Assembly: GCA_949077355.1 (NCBI GenBank)
Contig: CARUQW010000009.1
Coordinates: forward strand, 1-8,832
Origin: an uncultured Clostridia bacterium
GTDB lineage: Bacteria; Bacillota; Clostridia; TANB77; CAG-508
Reading direction: 5' to 3'
Length of the DNA: 8,832 nucleotides
Position numbers and translations under genes: made by a program. Positions 1-5,792 of this stretch are shown in pieces (position 1 is the first letter of the stretch; the number at the start of each line of letters is the position of its first letter). The notes under the pieces are model-generated. The model had not been told where the DNA came from, did not search any database, and saw only the letters and a list, made by a program, of their open reading frames with translations.

Positions 1-74
1 ATTTCCAAATTCTCTATTTTTTCGAGACCATTGGGGCTACTTTTTCAGCAGCCTCCCCCTCTAGTCCCTCTTTT

Positions 75-515
75 CTAATTCTTCTCTAATAAAATAGTCA
101 CTGGTCCGTCATTTACTAAACTTACTTTCATATCAGCACCAAAAATACCTTTTTCTACATGAATCTCGTTTTTTTCACATTCAGAACAAAAATATTCATA
201 TAGCTCATTTGCTTGATCTGGTTTAGCAGCTTCTATAAAAGACGGTCTATTTCCTTGTGTGCAATCAGCATATAATGTAAATTGAGATACAATTAGCAAT
301 TCACCATTTATGTCTTTTAATCCTAAATTCATTTTATCATTTTCGTCTGTAAATACACGTAATTTACAAAGTTTTTTTACTAAATAATCAGCTTGTTCCT
401 TTGTATCATTGTGTGTAACACCTATTAATACTAAAAAACCTGTTTCAATTTTTCCTACTATTTTTCCTTCTACCTCTACATGTGCATTCTTTACTCTTTG
501 TACTACTAGTCTCAT
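75..515 (-). CDS. dtd: D-aminoacyl-tRNA deacylase
   Basis: A 146-residue protein, the usual length for the bacterial DTD family, which hydrolyses D-amino acids (and glycine mischarged on tRNA-Ala) from tRNA in the cytoplasm. The start MRLVVQRV is typical of the family. The two active-site signatures are visible: SQFTLYAD at residues 77-84 and the cross-subunit loop NDGPVT at 135-140 (family Gly-Pro motif). NRPSF at 89-93 also matches. It is the last visible gene of the der-plsY-gpsA operon, 47 bases after the zinc-ribbon gene. The spacing to its ribosome binding site is odd: the good purine stretch GAGGAG (555-560) lies about 40 bases before the ATG, separated by a small hairpin. The start is chosen by homology; no nearer SD is clear. 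The stop is TAG. Function is confident from motifs. Confidence 0.95.
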   Translation of the reverse strand: MRLVVQRVKNAHVEVEGKIVGKIETGFLVLIGVTHNDTKEQADYLVKKLCKLRVFTDENDKMNLGLKDINGELLIVSQFTLYADCTQGNRPSFIEAAKPDQANELYEYFCSECEKNEIHVEKGIFGADMKVSLVNDGPVTILLEKN

Positions 516-520
516 TTCAT

Positions 521-552
521 TAATTTATGCTGACTACTAAACAGCCAGCATA
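521..552 (-). other. Small hairpin between SD-like sequence and dtd start
   Basis: On the minus strand ATGCTG (551-546) pairs with CAGCAT, extended by a G-T wobble and a C-G pair, forming a stem-loop between the GAGGAG purine tract and the dtd ATG. The purine tract is also ideally placed for an ATG at 551 that opens a four-codon frame (Met-Leu-Ala-Val-stop) in the same frame as dtd. The hairpin could bring SD and dtd start together, or the mini-ORF could couple translation. Both ideas are inference. Confidence 0.4.
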
Positions 553-562
553 TTCTCCTCTC

Positions 563-1195
563 TTATTCTTTTTCTTCTTCGTTGTCTTCTTCTAATTTCA
601 CATTTGATTCTATTTCAACAGTTTTTTCTAAGTTTGACTTCTGTTCTTGTTCATCGTCTTTCTCTTCCTCTTTTGCTAGAACTTTTTCTGTTGTTTTTTC
701 TTGTTCATTTTCTTTACTTTCTATATCTTTTTGTAATTCTTCCATTACTATTTGTTTTTCCATTGCGTTATCTTCTTCTACTTCCGTACTTTCTAGCTCT
801 TCTAAAACCTGGGCTTCTTTCGGTTCTTCTTGTGTTTGTTGTGCTCCACAATTTGGGCAGAATTTGTCATCTTTTTCAATTTCTTTGTAACAACTTTTGC
901 ATTGTTTTTTATCTTTTAATTCCAAACATTCTTTTAATAGACTATCAATCTCGTCACTAAGAACATCAATTTTAGTACATTGCTCTTCTAAATCCTTTTT
1001 GATACAAATATCTTCTTCTCTTATATGTTTTTCATATACTTTTTTACCAATTTCTTCGTAGATACTATTTATTTGTGTCCTTAACTCTCCAATTTTAAAT
1101 TTAAGTTTTGTTTCCTTTGCTATTTTTCCTGTTTTATCAGCTGTCATTTTGGCTGCTTGAGACGCTTTTTTTCCTAGCTTATCAAAAAATTCCAT
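563..1195 (-). CDS. Zinc-ribbon protein with coiled-coil N-terminus and acidic tail
   Basis: A 210-residue soluble protein of unknown function. The ATG at 1195 is preferred over the in-frame GTG at 1204 because that GTG lies inside the Shine-Dalgarno sequence (AAAGGAGTG), which is well spaced for the ATG. Residues 1-95 are charged and helical (MEFFDKLGKKASQAAK onward), likely coiled coil. A four-cysteine zinc ribbon follows: C99-x2-C102 and C113-x2-C116 (CPNCG), of the zinc_ribbon_2 type. The rest, about 120-210, is a low-complexity Glu/Lys/Gln tail, probably disordered. There is no signal peptide or membrane segment. It sits between gpsA and dtd, 120 bases after gpsA. Clostridial genomes often carry such short helical-plus-zinc-ribbon proteins annotated as hypothetical; no function can be assigned from sequence. 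Confidence 0.8.
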   Translation of the reverse strand: MEFFDKLGKKASQAAKMTADKTGKIAKETKLKFKIGELRTQINSIYEEIGKKVYEKHIREEDICIKKDLEEQCTKIDVLSDEIDSLLKECLELKDKKQCKSCYKEIEKDDKFCPNCGAQQTQEEPKEAQVLEELESTEVEEDNAMEKQIVMEELQKDIESKENEQEKTTEKVLAKEEEKDDEQEQKSNLEKTVEIESNVKLEEDNEEEKE

Positions 1196-1324
1196 TTTTA
1201 TCACTCCTTTTCTTTTTGTTCTAATTATTAGAAGATGCTCCCTAAAAACATAAGTTATTTATATAATGTGAAAAAGGAAACGTCCCCAATTGCACATTTT
1301 TATTATTTGATTTTTCTATGTTTA
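1196..1324 (-). repeat. Intergenic region with REP-like palindrome
   Basis: Between gpsA and the zinc-ribbon gene. It holds an imperfect palindromic element: AATGTG at 1265-1270 is complementary to CACATT at 1293-1298, enclosing a minus-strand GGGGACGTTTCC core. Such GGGGAC-containing palindromes resemble dispersed REP-type elements of clostridial intergenic regions (from memory, not searched). A weak promoter (minus-strand TTGGGG, 18-base spacer, TATATA) might overlap it. The zinc-ribbon gene's ribosome binding site GGAG lies at the low-coordinate end. Confidence 0.4.
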
Positions 1325-2308
1325 TTATTCACTTTTTTTGTCTCTTGTCATTAATTTTTTGACTGCTTCTTGTGGTTCTAAGTTTTCATAGATTACTTGA
1401 TAAACGATTTCTACAATTGGCATATCTACTTTATGTATTTTGCATAATTCGTAGGCAACTTCAATGTTGTCAATGCTTTCAATTACCATTCCTACTTCTT
1501 TTTTGGTTTCTTCTAAAGTTTTTCCTTGACCAATTAATTTTCCTGCTTTTCTGTTTCGACTATGTTCACTTAAACAGGTTACAATTAAGTCTCCTAGTCC
1601 ACTTAAGCCATAGAAAGTTTCTTTTTCTCCTCCTAATTTAACGCCTAATCGTGTTAATTCGTTTAGTCCTCTTGTGATTAAAGCTGCAAATGTGTTGTCT
1701 CCTAAGTTAATCCCTGCTGCTACTCCTGCACAAAATGCAATGATGTTTTTTAAAGCTCCTCCTAATTCTACTCCTTTTACATCTTTTGATGTATATACTC
1801 TCATTTCGTTACACATAAAAGTATTTTGTAACATTTCTAAAATGTCTTCATGTTTTGATGCTGCTACAAGAACAGTTGGGATGGCTATGGATACTTCTTC
1901 GGCATGGCTTGGTCCTGATAATACACCTACTCTTGCTGTTGGTAATTCATCTAAAATTACTTCATCTAATGTTTTTAGGCTTTCTTTTTCAAATCCTTTG
2001 GAACATATGATAATTGGCTTACTTCCAATGTATTCTTTATATTGTTTAAATGTCTCTCTTGTAAACTTAGATGGTGTAACATGTAACACAAATTCTGTAT
2101 CTTGTATTACTTCTTCAAAACTATTATAACATGTTATATTTTCGTGTATTTTTAATTCTGGTAAAAATTTGCATTTTCTTTCTTCATTTATTAATCTCTT
2201 TTCTTCTTCACTAAAAGACCAAATTTTAACTTTATTGCCACTTCTTGCTAAATGAGTTGCCAATGCTACTCCCCAGCTTCCACTTCCTATAATTCCTATT
2301 TTTTTCAT
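1325..2308 (-). CDS. gpsA: NAD(P)H-dependent glycerol-3-phosphate dehydrogenase
   Basis: A 327-residue cytoplasmic enzyme that reduces dihydroxyacetone phosphate to sn-glycerol-3-phosphate, the backbone for phospholipids. The N-terminal dinucleotide-binding loop GSGSWGVA is at residues 8-15. Further family signatures are SKGFE (103-107), SGPSHAEEV (131-139), the catalytic lysine K187 in GGALKNIIAF, the substrate-binding SGLGDL (236-241) and SRNR (250-253). Length is close to the usual 330-340. It starts 5 bases after the stop of the preceding membrane protein gene; its SD (AAGGAAGGAA) overlaps the last codons of that gene, implying translational coupling. Its product is the substrate of PlsY, encoded two genes upstream. 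The reading frame is intact and has no in-frame CGG. Confidence 0.97.
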   Translation of the reverse strand: MKKIGIIGSGSWGVALATHLARSGNKVKIWSFSEEEKRLINEERKCKFLPELKIHENITCYNSFEEVIQDTEFVLHVTPSKFTRETFKQYKEYIGSKPIIICSKGFEKESLKTLDEVILDELPTARVGVLSGPSHAEEVSIAIPTVLVAASKHEDILEMLQNTFMCNEMRVYTSKDVKGVELGGALKNIIAFCAGVAAGINLGDNTFAALITRGLNELTRLGVKLGGEKETFYGLSGLGDLIVTCLSEHSRNRKAGKLIGQGKTLEETKKEVGMVIESIDNIEVAYELCKIHKVDMPIVEIVYQVIYENLEPQEAVKKLMTRDKKSE

Positions 2309-2313
2309 ACTTT

Positions 2314-2901
2314 TTATTTCCTTCCTTTAATACGTGCAATTCCTGCCACTATTAAAATGGCTATTAAAATAATAATTAATGCTATAATGCCTGATGGCAT
2401 TACTTTTCTATCTGGTTGCTTAATGGTATCTTTTGCATAATCGTATTCAATTTCACATCTTCCTTTTACAATTTCAAAATTGTCTATATGTACAATATAA
2501 TCCTTTTGAAGATTTTTTATTCTGAATTTTATATCCATTTTTGGATATTTTTCCAATAAATCAAATGAATAGATTTCATTTTCTTTATCTAAACGAATTT
2601 GTATATATTGTATTCCATTTTCTTGATAAATTTCATTTTGTACATTTTCTTTTTTTACAGTAATTCCTGGAATTGTGTTTTTCTTTATTGTATTTGCTCC
2701 ATCATATTCCAAATTTAAATTTGCTTCATTCATTGCAAATTTGATATAATCTTCTGGCAATAATATATATAAGTCAAATTTTTCATCTTTTTTATTATTA
2801 AATGTTTTAAATTCTATTTCAAATGTATCTTGTATAGCATATACATAACCCATCATGCCAATCAGAATGCCGATTATGATAACTGTTATTAATTTTTTCA
2901 T
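2314..2901 (-). CDS. Small membrane-anchored extracytoplasmic protein, unknown function
   Basis: A 195-residue protein I do not recognise. Residues 1-22 (MKKLITVIIIGILIGMMGYVYA) form a signal peptide or N-terminal anchor. The middle, about 23-165, is a hydrophilic, beta-rich region with many Lys, Asp, Asn and Ile. A strong transmembrane helix lies at about 172-189, followed by the positive tail ARIKGRK. This predicts a domain outside the membrane with a C-terminal anchor; there is no LPxTG-type sortase motif. The SD AAAGGAGG is excellent. It lies between plsY and gpsA in the same operon, which hints at a link to the envelope or membrane lipids, but that is only context. Its Ile-Gly pair ATC-GGC is read without any shift. 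Confidence 0.8.
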   Translation of the reverse strand: MKKLITVIIIGILIGMMGYVYAIQDTFEIEFKTFNNKKDEKFDLYILLPEDYIKFAMNEANLNLEYDGANTIKKNTIPGITVKKENVQNEIYQENGIQYIQIRLDKENEIYSFDLLEKYPKMDIKFRIKNLQKDYIVHIDNFEIVKGRCEIEYDYAKDTIKQPDRKVMPSGIIALIIILIAILIVAGIARIKGRK

Positions 2902-2914
2902 TTGTTCCTCCTTT

Positions 2915-2941
2915 TGCCAAAAAGGTCCGTCACTTTTGGCA
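2915..2941 (-). repeat. Hairpin directly after plsY stop codon
   Basis: On the minus strand TGCCAAAAG pairs with CTTTTTGGCA (one bulged T) around an 8-base loop. It begins on the base after the plsY TAA and ends next to the SD of the following gene. No T-run follows on the minus strand, so it is not a classic terminator. It may be a processing or REP-like element, or it may modulate access to the downstream ribosome binding site. Confidence 0.6.
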
Positions 2942-3584
2942 TTATTTTTTAAAACTTAATCTATTTTCTGTACCATTCATTAATCTTTTTATATTGCTTC
3001 TATGATTATATAAAACAATAGCTGCTAAAATGATACTATATATTAAATAAGTAGTTCCATTTTTTCCTGCTGTTAATACAGTATAGCTATCATTGATGAA
3101 TAGCGTTAATACTGGGAATAGTATTGCTGCTGCACAAGATCCTAATGATACAATTCTTGTTAATACCATTAATAGTAAAGCAAATACTAGACATATTAAT
3201 CCTATTTTCCAATTGCTCATTAACAAAATTCCGAAGTGATGTGGCAACTCCTTTTCCTCCTTTAAAACCAAAGAAAATTGGGAAAGTATGTCCTATTACA
3301 ACGGCAATTCCTGCAATTTGAAGTAATAGTTCTTTATTTGCTTCCTTCACAAAATTACCAATTATCATAGAAATGATAATCGCTACTACTCCTTTTAAAA
3401 TGTCACATACTAATGTCAGTGCTGCTGCTTTTTTTCCTACTGAACGAAGCATGTTGGTACTTCCTGCATTTCCACTTCCTTTTTCTCTCACATCAAATCC
3501 TGCCATCTTTTTACTAATGATAACAGAAAAATTTATACTTCCTATGCAATAAGCAATAATTGCCATAATAATACATTCTAACAT
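2942..3584 (-). CDS. plsY: Acyl-phosphate:glycerol-3-phosphate acyltransferase, needs one +1 frameshift
   Basis: PlsY is an integral membrane enzyme that moves an acyl group from acyl phosphate to glycerol-3-phosphate, the first step of phospholipid synthesis. Translation from ATG 3584 (strong SD AAGGAGGAG) gives residues 1-117: motif 1 GSGNAGSTN (36-44), motif 2 GHTFPIFFGF (98-107) and GGKGVATSL (109-117). At 3233 there is one extra C. Skipping it continues Gly-Ile-Leu-Leu (from 118) in the +1 frame to the third motif NHRSNIKRL (193-201) and a TAA at 2942, for 213 residues, the normal family length. Several hydrophobic helices lie in both parts. Without a shift, the frame runs on to an unrelated stop at 3090 and loses the final membrane segments and motif 3. 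The extra base makes CTT-CGG-A. The same signature occurs twice in the adjacent der gene, so I call this a functional gene read by frameshifting rather than a pseudogene. Confidence 0.88.
3230..3236 (-). other. Putative +1 frameshift site in plsY (CTT-CGG-A)
   Basis: In the initial frame the codons are ACA TCA CTT CGG. The conserved protein needs ACA TCA CTT then GGA, so the C at 3233 is skipped. CTT in the P site before a slow Arg codon resembles the yeast Ty1 shift (CUU-AGG-C) and the P-site codon of bacterial prfB (CUU-UGA). No prfB-like SD is found 3 bases upstream. Confidence 0.8.
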
Positions 3585-3615
3585 CTTATATCTCCTCCTT
3601 TTAATTTGTGCTAAT

Positions 3616-3740
3616 GGTTGCCAATGGTTCCGGGTTTTAATGGCAAGGGAGATTGGAGGGAGGTTGCTTAAATTGCTAAGACTAAGAGAACATCCCTCTT
3701 CAATCCCCCTTGCCATTAAAACCCGGAACCATTGGCAACC
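3616..3740. repeat. Long inverted repeat between der and plsY
   Basis: Arms 3616-3655 and 3701-3740 are 40 bases each and complementary at 39 positions, with a 45-base loop. The pairing continues imperfectly on both sides, including TGCC next to the der stop and GGCA-like bases before plsY. In the transcript this would form a very stable hairpin in the der-plsY gap. No T-run follows on either side, so it is not a standard terminator. It may be a non-autonomous palindromic element (MITE or REP-like) or an mRNA processing or stability element. Confidence 0.85.
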
Positions 3741-3746
3741 TTGGCA

Positions 3747-5074
3747 CTAAAGTTCTTTTTCATTCTTTTCTCTTACAATAATTCTAACTGGCGTTCCTTC
3801 CAAACCAAATTCTTTTCTAATTTGATTTACTAAATATCTTTCATAAGAAAAATGAAATAACTCTTTATCATTCACGAAAATAACAAATGTTGGTGGTTTG
3901 GTTGAAGCTTGTGTACCATAGTAAATCTTTAGTCTTTTTCCCTTGTCTGTTGGTGGTTGCACAATAGCTATTGCTTCATTGATTACTTGATTTAAAACAG
4001 ATGTTGCTATTCGCATTGCATTTTGCTCTGCTACATAATTGATTAGTTCGAATAATTTATGAACTCTTTGCCCAGTTTTGGCTGATATAAATAGCATTGG
4101 CGCATAAGATAAATATTTTAGCTTATCATACACTTCTTTTTTATATTTTTCTAATGTTCCTGTTTCCTTTTCTATCATATCCCATTTGTTAACTACTATG
4201 ATAACACCTTTTCCAGCTTCATGTGCTTCTCCTGCTATTTTAGCATCTTGATCTGTTACTCCTTCTGTTGCATCAATCATCATTAAACACACATCAGCTC
4301 TTTCAATTGCTAATAATGTTCTCATAATACTGAACTTTTCTATGGATTCTTTTACTTTGCTTTTTCTTCGAACTCCTGCTGTATCAATTAGTACATATTT
4401 TCCATTTTCATTTTCAAATTCTGTATCAATAGCATCGCGTGTAGTTCCTGCTATATCACTCACGATTGCTCTATTTTCTCCTAAAATTTTATTAATTAAG
4501 GATGATTTTCCCACATTTGGTTTTCCGAATGACAGCCACTTTTGTGATATTGGTTTCTTCTTCTTTTTCTGATTTTGGTGGAAAACTTTCATAAATTTGG
4601 TCTAATACATCTCCAATTCCAATGGCATTAGCTGCTGAAATTGGATATGGGTCTCCAATTCCTAAGTTATAAAATTCATAAGCCTCTTGCTTATCTTTAT
4701 CAAAATTATCAGCCTTGTTACATACTAACACAATTGGTTTTCCAGATTTCTTAAGCATCAATGCGATTTCTCGGTCAGCTGCTGTTACACCTTGTCTAAC
4801 ATCTGTTAAAAATAGAATCACATCCGCCATAGCCACAGCAAGATTAGCTTGTTCTCTCATTTGTGATAAAATAATATCTTCTGAATCTGGTTCAATACCA
4901 CCTGTATCAATTAAAGTAAAATCTCTTCCTCTCCAATTCGTTTCTGCATAAATTCTATCTCTTGTTACACCTGGCGTATCTTGTACAATAGAAATTCTAC
5001 TTCCTACTAAATAGTTAAAAAAGGTTGATTTTCCTACATTTGGTTTCCCGGATAATGGCTACAATTGGTTTCAT
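3747..5074 (-). CDS. der: Ribosome-assembly GTPase Der (EngA), needs two +1 frameshifts
   Basis: Der is an essential tandem GTPase for 50S ribosome maturation. The gene is spread over three frames. ATG 5074 gives MKPIVAII; skipping C 5050 continues with GKPNVGKS (9-16), TPGVTRDR (33-40), DTGG (56-59) and NKAD (119-122). Skipping C 4527 continues with the second GKPNVGKS (183-190), AGTTRD, DTAG (230-233), NKWD (295-298), SAKTG (330-334) and the C-terminal KH-like domain ending at TAG 3747. The assembled protein is 441 residues, the family norm, with all G motifs intact. Unshifted reading stops after 11 further codons at each site. An in-frame ATG at 5110 would add 12 residues and has a purine-rich GGGG sequence upstream; I prefer 5074 because Der proteins begin just before the first P-loop, but 5074 lacks a clear SD. 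It heads the operon containing plsY and gpsA. It could be a pseudogene or contain sequencing errors, but the identical CGG signature and intact motifs argue against that. Confidence 0.88.
4524..4530 (-). other. Putative +1 frameshift site, Der second GTPase domain (ATT-CGG-A)
   Basis: The frame reads GCT GTC ATT CGG AAA ACC and would stop at TAA after 11 codons. Skipping C 4527 gives GCT GTC ATT GGA AAA CCA, encoding the expected Val-Ile-Gly-Lys-Pro-Asn-Val-Gly-Lys-Ser P-loop. Confidence 0.8.
5047..5053 (-). other. Putative +1 frameshift site, Der first GTPase domain (ATC-CGG-G)
   Basis: The frame reads GCC ATT ATC CGG GAA ACC and stops at TAA after 11 codons. Skipping C 5050 gives ATC GGG AAA CCA AAT, the conserved first P-loop. 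It lies at codon 9, so nearly the whole protein depends on the shift. Confidence 0.8.
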
Positions 5075-5081
5075 TTTGGTT

Positions 5082-5104
5082 ACTTTTGGGACAGGCACAA
5101 AACT
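5082..5104. repeat. REP-like palindromic fragment upstream of der
   Basis: ACTTTTG and CAAAACT are inverted with one mismatch around a GGACAGGCA core. The GGGACAGGCAC wording resembles dispersed palindromic elements of clostridial intergenic regions (from memory, not searched). It lies in the der leader, just before ATG 5074, and would be translated if ATG 5110 were used. Confidence 0.4.
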
Positions 5105-5158
5105 ATCCATTTAGGCTACTTTCCCCTTTCCCGTTCTCCTTTCTTTTTTGATAGTTAT

Positions 5159-5188
5159 AGTATATCATATTATATTGAAAAAAAGCAA
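5159..5188 (-). promoter_or_regulatory. Probable sigma-A-type promoter of der operon
   Basis: On the minus strand TTGCTT (5188-5183) and TATACT (5164-5159) are separated by 18 bases in a very AT-rich stretch downstream of the GNAT stop. Transcription would start near 5150, giving a leader of about 75 bases before the preferred der start. Confidence 0.6.
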
Positions 5189-5217
5189 TGTTTTTTCATG
5201 GTATGAGAGTTTACCAG

Positions 5218-5739
5218 TTAAATTTTAGAAACCATCATTATGGAATGAAAGTTACTAAGCCCCTGAAAGGTTTCGTTAGGTGGATTGTAATCTCCCATTC
5301 TATAGAATCCATTTTTTTGATAAAATTTTAATGCGATTCTATTATCTGGTGTTGTCCATAAATATAAATTACGTATTTTGTTGTTTCTAGCATATTGTTT
5401 TACGTTTTGAATTAACCTAGTGGCGATATTCAAATTTCTGTATTCTTTTTTTACTACTAAATGCTTAATGACTAAACTATTTTTTAATTCTGGCTCTTCT
5501 TCATATATTTCGTGTTTTCTATCTAATTCGTTTTCTACATCAAGAGAAATAGCCAGATATGCTATAACTGTTTTATCGCTTTTGGCAATTATAATACCAT
5601 CAGATTTTACTAAAAAGTCATCTGAATACAACATACCTCCATTTTTAAAAAAATTCTCATTAAAAATTTCTAATAATTCCGCTTGATACGTTTTATATTG
5701 ATTTCGCGTTAATAATTCTATTTCTATCTTATTTTTCAT
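5218..5739 (-). CDS. GNAT-family N-acetyltransferase
   Basis: A 173-residue cytoplasmic protein of the GNAT fold, which transfers acetyl from acetyl-CoA to an amine. Motif A is visible as KHLVVKKEYRNLNIATRLI (92-110): the beta-4 strand and the pyrophosphate-binding turn. The usual R/Q-x-x-G-x-G/A turn appears as R-N-L-N-I-A, with Asn in place of the first Gly. Motif B is NRIALKFYQKNGFYRMG (133-149), the typical Ala-x-x-Phe-Tyr-x-x-x-Gly-Phe. The substrate cannot be told from sequence. It follows the small kinase gene by 53 bases and has only a weak SD (TAGGA). The two may share a transcript and look like accessory genes inserted between housekeeping genes. Confidence 0.85.
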   Translation of the reverse strand: MKNKIEIELLTRNQYKTYQAELLEIFNENFFKNGGMLYSDDFLVKSDGIIIAKSDKTVIAYLAISLDVENELDRKHEIYEEEPELKNSLVIKHLVVKKEYRNLNIATRLIQNVKQYARNNKIRNLYLWTTPDNRIALKFYQKNGFYRMGDYNPPNETFQGLSNFHSIMMVSKI

Positions 5740-5792
5740 TTTTACTATTCCTATCGTTCATTTTTCAATTTTATATTCTAGATATTTCTTTA

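Noticed and set aside
1..74. Possible GGCTGC/GTAGCC hairpin downstream of dtd as a terminator
   Set aside because: The stem is short with a wobble pair and no T-run follows on the minus strand; nothing else convincing is seen in this stretch.
1674..2129. Long plus-strand open frames opposite gpsA, and other plus-strand frames in the window
   Set aside because: They are antisense shadows of conserved minus-strand genes, with no SD and no recognisable domains.
3248..3264. SD-like AAAGGAGG and AAAAGGAG upstream of the plsY shift as a prfB-type stimulator
   Set aside because: The nearest ends about 11 bases before CTT, not the 3 bases of prfB; it is explained by Lys-Gly-Gly codons, and the der sites have nothing similar.
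3230..3271. plsY as two separate genes, with the second starting at the out-of-frame ATG near 3271
   Set aside because: The first 14 residues of such a product (MVLKEEKELPHHF) are an out-of-frame reading of the GGKGVATS region; a split would divide a single membrane enzyme.
3585..3716. N-terminal extension of the plsY frame to 3716 (MARGIEEGC...)
   Set aside because: It runs through the inverted repeat, has no homology to PlsY, and the ATG at 3584 has a strong SD and the normal family start.
3230..5053. Simple sequencing or assembly indels
   Set aside because: Not fully excluded, but none is in a long homopolymer, all add C before GG in the same phase, and the remaining genes have none. Raw reads would settle it.
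3230..5053. Plain reassignment of CGG to another amino acid (as known in some bacteria)
   Set aside because: Reassignment alone keeps the original frame, which reaches stop codons soon in der; a frame change is needed.
3747..5074. der and plsY as pseudogenes
   Set aside because: Both are normally essential, all motifs and full lengths are intact, there are no other lesions, and the three lesions share one exact form.
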